Source: an uncultured bacterium (GTDB lineage Bacteria > Gemmatimonadota > Gemmatimonadetes > Longimicrobiales > RSA9). From it: a stretch of 5,265 nucleotides of DNA. Below the pieces are notes generated by a model that was not told the origin of the DNA, ran no database searches, and saw only the letters and a list, made by a program, of their open reading frames with translations. The position numbers and the translations under genes are program-made. Shown here piece after piece: positions 1 through 4,746 of the stretch (positions are counted from its first letter, which is position 1; the number at the start of each line of letters is the position of its first letter). The stretch spans positions 1 to 5,265 of the forward strand of contig CALBZE010000086.1 of the NCBI GenBank assembly GCA_937889645.1, written 5' to 3'.

Positions 1-2
1 GG

Positions 3-2969
3 TTGCGGGAGGCGGAGCGATTGGCGATGGGCGAATGGCGAATGGGGGAGGAGGAGTATGCGTATTCGGTCCTATCGCGAGCTGGAGGTCTGGCAGAGGG
101 GGATGGCGCTGGGAAGGATGGTCTACCAGCTGACGCGCTCCTTTCCGGCGGAGGAGCGCTTCGGGATAGCGGCCCAGCTCCGGCGCGCGGCGATTTCGGT
201 TCCAGCCAATATCGCGGAGGGGTGGGGGCGTCAGAATCGCCAGGATTACATGCGGTTCCTACGGATCGCACGGGGGAGTCTCTACGAGCTGGAGACCCTG
301 CTCCTGTTGGCGCAGGACGTCGGGCTCACCACAGCGGCAGAAGCGGAGCCGATACGAATCGAGCTCATGACGCTCGCCCGTCAACTCCAAACCCTCTATC
401 GCCGGCTGAGCTCCAGACCCGGCTGAAGGACCTCTACGCCCGAACCCCATTCGCCATTCGCTATTCGCTATTCGCCGAACGAGCGCTCCTCTCCATCACG
501 GTGATCGACCCCGCTTGCGGGAGCGGCCACTTCCTCCTCGCCGCGGCCCGGCGTCTCGCCGGCGAGCTGGCGCGGATCCGGGCGGGCGGGACGCCCGGGG
601 CCGTGGAGTACCGCCACGCCCTGCGCGACGTCGTCACCCACTGCATCTACGGCGTGGACCGCAACCCGATGGCCCTCGAGCTGGCGCGGATGGCGCTCTG
701 GCTCGAGGCGCACACCCCCGACCGTGCCCTCGGCTTCCTCGACCACCACCTGGTCTGCGGCGACTCGCTTCTCGGGCTCCTCGACCTCTCGGTGTTGGCG
801 GACGGCATCCCGGACGACGCGTTCAAGCCGCTCACCGGCGACGATCGCGAGCTCGCGAACCAGCTCCGCCGCCTGAACCGCGAGGGGCGGAAGGTGCTGC
901 AGCGGAAGAGGGAGGGCGGCGCGCTCTCCCTCGAGCTCGGGGGGCGGACCCTGGCGGACGCGTTCGCCCGCCTCGAGCAGCTCTCGGACGACGCCGTCGA
1001 GAACGTCGAGGCGAAACGGGCCGAGTTCGCCGCGCTCCGCGCCGAGGCGGAGAACAGCCCGATCGCGGTGGCGGCCGACCTCTACATGGCCGCGTTCCTC
1101 ATGCCGAAACGGCTCGGGGAAGGGGAGCGCGCGCTGAGCGACGCCGTCGCCACCGAGCGTTTCCCCACGACGACGGCCCTCGCCATGCCGCTGGACGGCA
1201 CCCTCGGCCCCACGCACTCCCTGGTGGAGACGGCGAGGCGCGTGTGCCGCGAGGCGCGCGTGCTCCACTGGCCCCTCGTCTTCCCGCAGGTCTTCGAGAA
1301 GGGCGGGTTCGACGTGGTGCTCGGGAATCCGCCGTGGGAGCGGATCAAGTTGCAGGAACAGGAGTTCTTCGCCACGCGTGCGCCCGAGATCGCCCAGGCG
1401 AAGAACAAGGCGGCGCGCGAGCGGGCGATCGCCGAACTCGCGAAGGCGGCCCCTGGCACGCGGGAGCGGGCGCTGTACGAGGAGTTCGTGAACGCCAGGC
1501 AGCAGGCCGAGGCGACGAGCGTCTTCTGCCACACCGCGGCCCGCTTCCCGCTCACCGGCGTCGGCGACGTCAACACCTACGCCCTCTTCGCCGAGACCGC
1601 GTACCGGTTGATCGGGCGGACCGGCCGTGCCGGCATCGTGGTTCCGACCGGGATCGCCACGGACGACTCGACGAAGGCGTTCTTCGGGGAGGTCGTCGAG
1701 AAGCGGCGGCTCGTGTCGCTGTACGATTTCGAGAACCGGGAGCGCATCTTTCCGGCGGTGGACAGCCGACAAAAGTTCTGCCTGCTCACCCTGGGCCGCG
1801 CGGAGGCCGCGGACTTCGCCTTCTTCGCGACTCGGGTCGAGCACCTCCGCGACCGCCGGCGCCGGTTCCGGCTGACTGCGGAGGACTTCCGGCTCATCAA
1901 CCCGAACACCCGGACCTGCCCGATCTTCCGGAGCGAGTACGACGCGGAGCTCACGAAGAAGATCTACCGCAACGTCCCCGTCCTGATCGACGAGACGAAG
2001 CCGGCGGAGGAAGGGAACCCGTGGGGGATTCAGATAAGGCAGGGACTATTTCACATTACCAATGACATACGAGACGGTGTCCTTATGGATGATGTGGACC
2101 GCACGCCGTCGTCGGCCGAGCAGATGGTATATGAAGCCAAGATGATTCACCAGTTCGATCACCGCTGGGCTACATACATTCGCGGCGGGGAGTCTGGTGC
2201 TTTGCGGGAATTGTCTTGGCTTGAAAAGGCGATGCCAGGAACCGGCGTGGCTGCCCGTTATTGGGCTCGCAAAATCGATGTCGATGCACGTCTCCGAGTC
2301 AGCCAGTGGAGTCGGCAATGGCTTATTGGTTGGAGAGACATCACTAATGCGACGAACGAGCGTACAATAATCGGCACTGTATTTCCTCGTGTAGGTGTAG
2401 CGTACACGATTCGGGTAGTGGTATCATTAATCGATTCACCCCTGCACGCAGCGTTCTTCCTTGGATGTATGAACGCGTTGGTCCTTGATTACATTGCGCG
2501 GCAGAATGTTTCAGGGACGCACATTTCCGATTATGTCGTCAAGCAGCTCCCGATTCCGAATCCCGCGTCAGTTCATCGCGCCATCTTGGACTTCATCGTC
2601 CCGCGTGTACTTGAGCTAACGTACACGGCCGAGGACCTGCGGCCCTGGGCGGAGGATCTCGGGTACGACGGAGACCCGTTCCCGTGGGACCCGGAGCGCC
2701 GGGCCGTCCTGCGGGCGGAGCTGGACGCCTATTACGCGCGCCTCTACGGCCTCACCCGCGATGAGCTGCGCTACATCCTCGACCCGGCGGACGTGATGGG
2801 GCCGGACTACCCGAGCGAGACCTTCCGGGTGCTCAAGGAGAAGGAGGAGCGGGAGTTCGGCGAGTACCGGACGAAACGGCTGGTGCTGGAGGCGTGGGAT
2901 CGGCTGTTCGGGGACGGAGCCGGAGCGCTGAGCGTCGACCAGAGGTCCTACGCGCCTGCCGGTGGCTGA
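3..2969 (+). CDS. Eco57I/type IIG-like adenine-N6 DNA methyltransferase, 5'-truncated by window edge, interrupted by an in-frame insertion
   Basis: The frame is open from the window edge to TGA at 2967-2969. The TTG at position 3 is only the first possible start and is not believed, because this family normally has several hundred residues before motif I. Counting from position 3, motif I DPACGSGH is at residues 169-176, YGVDRNP with acidic D219, CGDSLLG around D254, and the catalytic NPPW of gamma-class adenine-N6 methyltransferases at 442-445. YDFENRERIFP (574 on), YEAKMIHQFDHRWATY and ISDYVVKQLPIPNP mark the target-recognition half. The C-terminus (RYILDP, SETFRVLKEKE, GEYRTKRLVLEAWDRLF) is typical of large Eco57I-like restriction-modification or defence methylases. 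It should transfer methyl from SAM to adenine in DNA. Whether it also cuts DNA cannot be seen, since the nuclease end would lie upstream. Residues about 6-158 are encoded by the inserted element. The target-recognition part is low in GC. DISARM- or BREX-type methylases are alternative assignments. Confidence 0.9.
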   Translation: MREAERLAMGEWRMGEEEYAYSVLSRAGGLAEGDGAGKDGLPADALLSGGGALRDSGPAPARGDFGSSQYRGGVGASESPGLHAVPTDRTGESLRAGDPAPVGAGRRAHHSGRSGADTNRAHDARPSTPNPLSPAELQTRLKDLYARTPFAIRYSLFAERALLSITVIDPACGSGHFLLAAARRLAGELARIRAGGTPGAVEYRHALRDVVTHCIYGVDRNPMALELARMALWLEAHTPDRALGFLDHHLVCGDSLLGLLDLSVLADGIPDDAFKPLTGDDRELANQLRRLNREGRKVLQRKREGGALSLELGGRTLADAFARLEQLSDDAVENVEAKRAEFAALRAEAENSPIAVAADLYMAAFLMPKRLGEGERALSDAVATERFPTTTALAMPLDGTLGPTHSLVETARRVCREARVLHWPLVFPQVFEKGGFDVVLGNPPWERIKLQEQEFFATRAPEIAQAKNKAARERAIAELAKAAPGTRERALYEEFVNARQQAEATSVFCHTAARFPLTGVGDVNTYALFAETAYRLIGRTGRAGIVVPTGIATDDSTKAFFGEVVEKRRLVSLYDFENRERIFPAVDSRQKFCLLTLGRAEAADFAFFATRVEHLRDRRRRFRLTAEDFRLINPNTRTCPIFRSEYDAELTKKIYRNVPVLIDETKPAEEGNPWGIQIRQGLFHITNDIRDGVLMDDVDRTPSSAEQMVYEAKMIHQFDHRWATYIRGGESGALRELSWLEKAMPGTGVAARYWARKIDVDARLRVSQWSRQWLIGWRDITNATNERTIIGTVFPRVGVAYTIRVVVSLIDSPLHAAFFLGCMNALVLDYIARQNVSGTHISDYVVKQLPIPNPASVHRAILDFIVPRVLELTYTAEDLRPWAEDLGYDGDPFPWDPERRAVLRAELDAYYARLYGLTRDELRYILDPADVMGPDYPSETFRVLKEKEEREFGEYRTKRLVLEAWDRLFGDGAGALSVDQRSYAPAGG
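17..47 (+). repeat. Left inverted-repeat arm, four tandem heptamers
   Basis: Reads as GCGATTG (17-23), GCGATGG (24-30), GCGAATG (31-37), GCGAATG (38-44), then GGG. The inner 17 bases (31-47) are perfectly complementary to 445-461. The outer 14 bases pair with 462-475 except at three positions (21, 28, 29), counting two G-U wobbles (23, 30) as pairs. The full potential RNA stem is 31 positions long. Confidence 0.9.
47..54 (+). promoter_or_regulatory. Strong Shine-Dalgarno site at the inner edge of the left arm
   Basis: A purine run from 44 to 56 contains two overlapping GGAGG cores (47-51 and 50-54), 6 and 3 bases before the ATG at 58. The first core begins at the last paired base of the left arm, so a closed 31-bp stem would place the ribosome site at the base of the loop. 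It supports the ATG at 58 as a real start and shows the inner gene can be translated from the host gene's mRNA. Confidence 0.75.
58..426 (+). CDS. Four-helix-bundle protein (23S rRNA IVP / S23 family)
   Basis: The 122-residue product matches the usual size of this family (about 115-130). Recognisable family features are SYRELEVWQRG at 5-15, FGIAAQLRRAAISVPANIAEGWGR spanning about 35-58 with the signature S-x-P-x-N-I-A-E-G, and a third helix QDYMRFLRIARGSLYELET at 62-80. Four helices can be placed at about 6-25, 36-60, 62-88 and 92-117. No signal peptide or membrane segment is seen; it should be cytoplasmic. Known relatives are proteins encoded in 23S rRNA intervening sequences and the Avd accessory proteins of diversity-generating retroelements, which form basic pentameric barrels that bind nucleic acid. 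The role of stand-alone copies is not established. Arginine richness fits nucleic-acid binding (inference). The gene is nested in another frame of the methyltransferase gene and bounded by the inverted repeats. The ATG at 58 is chosen for its strong ribosome site. Confidence 0.9.
   Translation: MRIRSYRELEVWQRGMALGRMVYQLTRSFPAEERFGIAAQLRRAAISVPANIAEGWGRQNRQDYMRFLRIARGSLYELETLLLLAQDVGLTTAAEAEPIRIELMTLARQLQTLYRRLSSRPG
445..475 (+). repeat. Right inverted-repeat arm, four tandem heptamers
   Basis: Reads as CCC, then CATTCGC (448-454), CATTCGC (455-461), TATTCGC (462-468), TATTCGC (469-475). It is the reverse complement of the left arm with a perfect inner 17 bp. It starts 18 bases after the stop codon of the four-helix-bundle gene. 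The two outer units have drifted (TATTCGC against CATTCGC), as do the two outer units of the left arm, so the inner half of the stem is the best conserved. Confidence 0.9.
2030..2640 (+). other. Low-GC block over the target-recognition part of the methyltransferase
   Basis: Hand count of 2041-2640 gives 319 G+C in 600 bases (53%). For comparison, 901-960 has 47/60 (78%) and 2641-2700 has 45/60 (75%). The block starts abruptly after codons for NPWG and ends near YTAEDLRPW, covering roughly residues 677-880. It uses AT-ending codons (ATA, ACA, GTA, TTT, CGT) that are rare elsewhere in the gene, but the frame is intact and family motifs such as YEAKMIHQFDHR are present. In this family the segment corresponds to sequence recognition, so exchange by recombination is the likely cause (inference). 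Confidence 0.6.
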
Positions 2970-2970
2970 C

Positions 2971-2988
2971 CGCACCCCGCCAGGTGCG
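2971..2988 (+). terminator. Short GC hairpin after the methyltransferase stop, possible weak terminator
   Basis: CGCACC (2971-2976) and GGTGCG (2983-2988) form a perfect 6-bp stem with a 6-base loop, two bases after the stop codon. No T-run follows, so it lacks the second half of an intrinsic terminator. It may reduce read-through or mean nothing in such GC-rich DNA. Confidence 0.25.
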
Positions 2989-3027
2989 ACGTCGAGGCCG
3001 GGTTACGGCGGGCGTCGTGATGGGTCG

Positions 3028-3064
3028 CTTGCGAAAGTATACCAAATATGTATACTTTTGCGAG
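3028..3064 (+). promoter_or_regulatory. 37-bp palindromic operator candidate upstream of the AbiEi-type operon
   Basis: The arms GCGAAAGTATAC (3031-3042) and GTATACTTTTGC (3050-3061) match in 11 of 12 positions around a 7-base AT-rich centre, and extend to 15-bp arms (3028-3042 and 3050-3064) with one more mismatch. It is an AT-rich island in GC-rich DNA. AbiEi antitoxins are known to repress their own promoter by binding inverted repeats with an N-terminal winged helix; such a domain is present in the gene 32 bases downstream. That this is its operator is inferred. Confidence 0.6.
3029..3056 (+). promoter_or_regulatory. Sigma70-like promoter embedded in the palindrome
   Basis: TTGCGA (3029-3034, 4 of 6 to TTGACA) and TATACT (3051-3056, 5 of 6 to TATAAT) are separated by 16 bases. 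Transcription would begin near 3063, leaving about 30 bases before the ATG at 3096. Both boxes lie inside the inverted repeat, so a dimer bound there would block RNA polymerase. Confidence 0.5.
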
Positions 3065-3095
3065 GAATCCATCACGCCTCCGGCGAGCGAGCGCC

Positions 3096-3884
3096 ATGGG
3101 ACGATCCATCCCGGCTCACATCGACGACCTCCAGCAGGGCGGGATCTACACGGTGACCCGTCGCGAGCTCGAAGAGCGCACAGGAGCATCCGGACGGGCC
3201 GTGACGGCCGCCGTCTGGCGGTTGAAGCAGAGCGGTCGCCTGGTCGAACCGCGGCGAGGCTTCCTGGTGATCGTGCCGCTCGAGTACCGGAGCCTGGGAT
3301 CACTGCCCGCTTCGTGGTTCATCGACGACCTCATGCGGTTCCTGAACCAGCCGTACTATGTCGGCCTCCTCACGGCGGCCGCGATCCATGGCGCCGCCCA
3401 CCATCGCCCACAAGAGTTCCAGGTCGTCACGGATCGTCCCACCCGCCGGATCACCGTGGGAAGGGTGCGGATACGGTTCGTCCAGAAGAGCGCGATCCAC
3501 GAGGCGGCGGTCCAGGACGTCAAGACCGAGACCGGAACCATGCGTGTGTCCACGCCAGAGGAGACGGCCTTCGACCTCGTGCGCTATGCGCCGGCAGCCG
3601 GCCACCTCGACAACGTCGCGACGGTGCTGGCCGATCTGGCTCCACAACTGGATCCAGAGCGCCTGGTCGAGGTCGCTGGCCACTTCGAGGAGTCCGTTGC
3701 CCAGAAGCTGGGTTATCTCCTGGATCTGGTGGGCGCAACGGACCGGACGGATGCGCTCCACGCCTGGCTCACTGCGCGGAATCCGTCACGCGCTCCTCTC
3801 GGCTATGGGCCACGCCCCTTCGCGGGGCCGGTGGATCCGCGGTGGAACGTCGTGGTGAACCGGACGATGGAGGTCGAGCAATGA
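3096..3884 (+). CDS. abiEi: Type IV toxin-antitoxin system AbiEi-family antitoxin / transcriptional regulator
   Basis: A 262-residue protein, usual for the family. Residues about 17-62 form a winged helix-turn-helix (TVTRRELEERTG, AVTAAVWRLKQSGRLVEPRRGFLVI). The rest is the AbiEi C-terminal domain, with family hallmarks PYYVGLLTAAAIHGAAHH near 86-103, PQEFQVVTDRP near 105-115, MRVSTPEETAFDLVRY near 149-164 and LDNVATVLADLA near 171-182. Known AbiEi proteins neutralise the AbiEii nucleotidyltransferase and repress the operon. The stop overlaps the start of the AbiEii-type gene (ATGA, 3881-3884), the classic arrangement. An in-frame ATG at 3048 would add 16 residues, but it lies inside the palindrome and between the promoter boxes, so 3096 is preferred although its ribosome site is weak. 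The frame is intact, unlike its partner. Confidence 0.88.
   Translation: MGRSIPAHIDDLQQGGIYTVTRRELEERTGASGRAVTAAVWRLKQSGRLVEPRRGFLVIVPLEYRSLGSLPASWFIDDLMRFLNQPYYVGLLTAAAIHGAAHHRPQEFQVVTDRPTRRITVGRVRIRFVQKSAIHEAAVQDVKTETGTMRVSTPEETAFDLVRYAPAAGHLDNVATVLADLAPQLDPERLVEVAGHFEESVAQKLGYLLDLVGATDRTDALHAWLTARNPSRAPLGYGPRPFAGPVDPRWNVVVNRTMEVEQ
3869..3874 (+). promoter_or_regulatory. Shine-Dalgarno of the AbiEii-type gene
   Basis: GGAGGT lies 6 bases before the ATG at 3881, within the last codons of the antitoxin gene. Together with the ATGA stop/start overlap it points to translational coupling and fixes the toxin start. Confidence 0.75.
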
Positions 3885-4358
3885 TCCCGCGGGCAGCGAT
3901 CGTCGCATGGCGTGGGGTCGCACCATGGGCGTCGGATGCCCAGGTCGAGCAGGACCTGGTGAACTCTCGGGTTCTCGTAGAGCTCTTTTCCGACGAATTC
4001 CTCCGCGAGCATCTGGCGTTTCGAGGGGGCACCGCGCTCCACAAGCTCTTCTTCCGCCCGGCGACCCGGTACAGTGAGGATATCGACCTGGTGCAGACGA
4101 GAGCCGGCCCGATCGGCCCGATCCTCGACCGCATCCGGGAACGATTAGCCTGGTTGGGCGAAGATCCCCGTCGAGACCGTGGCCCCGACGTGATGCACGT
4201 CGTTTACGCCTTCGATTCGGAAATCGAGCCGATCGAACGGCTTCGCCTCAAGATCGAGATCAATACCCGTGAGCACGAGAGCGTCCTGCCACGTATCGAA
4301 GTGCCGTTCGAAGTGGCCAACCGCTGGTTCAGTGGAAGCGCCTTGATCCCGACCTACG

Positions 4359-4362
4359 CCCC
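4359..4362 (+). other. Frameshift site, CCCC run
   Basis: The sequence TAC GCC CCT GGA leaves the family alignment; with three C's instead of four it becomes TAC GCC CTG GAG GAG CTG (YALEEL), which restores the AbiEii frame. No start codon exists in the downstream frame between its upstream stop (TGA 4344-4346) and GTG 4437, which lies beyond motif IV, so the second half is not an independent gene. Confidence 0.8.
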
Positions 4363-4735
4363 TGGAGGAGCTGCTGGGTACCAAGCTGCGTGCCCTCTAC
4401 CAGCGCAAAAAGGGACGCGACCTTTACGATTTCGCAGTGGCCTTCGAACGCGCATCTGTCGACGACGAGCAGGTTGTTCGTAGTTTCCAGGCGTACATGC
4501 GAATGGTCGGTGACACGGTCACGCGAGCGCAGTTCGAGGCGAATCTCGCGGCCAAAATGGGCAACGTCGCGTTCCGGGCCGACGTCGTCCCGCTTCTCCG
4601 CGCTGGCGCCAGGTACGACGTGGACGAGGCTTACCGTCTGGTTCTCGAACGCCTGATATCCCGGCTGGAGGGCGAGCCCTGGAAAGGCCTGGTGCCCGCC
4701 GGAACTGATGAGGTGCCGTCGCTGATCGACGAATC

Positions 4736-4741
4736 AAAGGA
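4736..4741 (+). promoter_or_regulatory. Shine-Dalgarno of the HNH gene
   Basis: AAAGGA lies 5 bases before the ATG at 4747 and overlaps the last codons of the toxin gene, fixing the start of the downstream gene and showing it belongs to the same operon. Confidence 0.6.
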
Positions 4742-4746
4742 TTGAA

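Larger units (their letters stand above)
17..475 (+). mobile_element. Inverted-repeat-bounded four-helix-bundle (IVP-like) insertion element inside the methyltransferase gene
   Basis: The unit is 459 bases: heptamer-built left arm (17-47), strong Shine-Dalgarno, a 122-aa four-helix-bundle gene (58-426), an 18-base gap, and a matching right arm (445-475). It lies just upstream of codons for ALLSITVIDPACGSG. Joining base 16 to base 476 keeps the methyltransferase frame and gives ...LREADERALLSITVIDPACGSG, a plausible uninterrupted lead into motif I. Members of this protein family are known as the genes inside intervening sequences of 23S rRNA, where the ends pair into a long stem. The same layout here in a protein gene is seen directly; mobility is inferred. 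There is no transposase, integrase or reverse transcriptase in the window, and no target duplication compatible with the frame, so the mechanism of movement is unknown. Confidence 0.72.
3881..4745 (+). pseudogene. abiEii: AbiEii-family nucleotidyltransferase toxin, split by a one-base frameshift
   Basis: Frame 1 of the gene runs 3881-4483 (200 aa). Its first 160 residues are a good AbiEii toxin: APWASDAQVEQDL at about 14-26, the nucleotidyltransferase motif FRGGTALHK at 47-55, the metal-binding pair D67 and D69 in RYSEDIDLV, and LRLKIEINTRE with K124. Family similarity then stops; the last 40 residues are Pro/Arg-rich nonsense ending at TAG 4481. The missing part continues one base further on, from 4362 to TGA 4743: LEELLGTKLRALYQRKKGRDLYDF carries the conserved K...R...RDxxD motif, followed by a normal helical C-terminus ending in GEPWKGLVP. 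Rejoined, the protein would be 287 aa, normal for the family. Known AbiEii-type enzymes use NTPs to block growth, some by adding nucleotides to tRNA ends. As read, motif IV is lost, so the toxin is probably dead. Sequencing error or +1 recoding are alternatives. Confidence 0.85.

Noticed and set aside
17..475. CRISPR array or diversity-generating retroelement
   Set aside because: The heptamers are contiguous without spacers and no Cas gene is present. Although the protein is related to Avd, there is no reverse transcriptase or template/variable repeat pair in the window.
15..485. GAGCG at 15-19 and 481-485 as a target-site duplication
   Set aside because: The copies are in different codon phases, so collapsing them would break the methyltransferase frame; five bases in such DNA can match by chance.
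468..1844. Long minus-strand open frame (458 codons) opposite the methyltransferase
   Set aside because: Its product is a repetitive Arg/Glu/Leu/Gly mix with no recognisable fold, the usual antisense shadow of a GC-rich gene; the + strand carries all conserved motifs.
515..2065. 516-codon + strand frame overlapping the methyltransferase
   Set aside because: Extremely Arg/Pro/Gly-rich, no family motif, ends exactly where GC drops; it is open only because of high GC.
3048..3095. ATG 3048 as start of the AbiEi-type gene
   Set aside because: It lies inside the palindrome, between the -35 and -10 boxes and upstream of the expected transcript start, and the 16 added residues are not part of the family.
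2894..3880. Upstream extension of the AbiEii frame back to 2894
   Set aside because: This part overlaps the methyltransferase end and the whole antitoxin gene in another frame and reads as Arg-rich noise; the real start is ATG 3881 with GGAGGT.
4437..4745. Separate small gene starting at GTG 4437
   Set aside because: It starts in the middle of the AbiEii C-terminal region, after motif IV; homology begins upstream at 4362, so it is the second half of a frameshifted gene.
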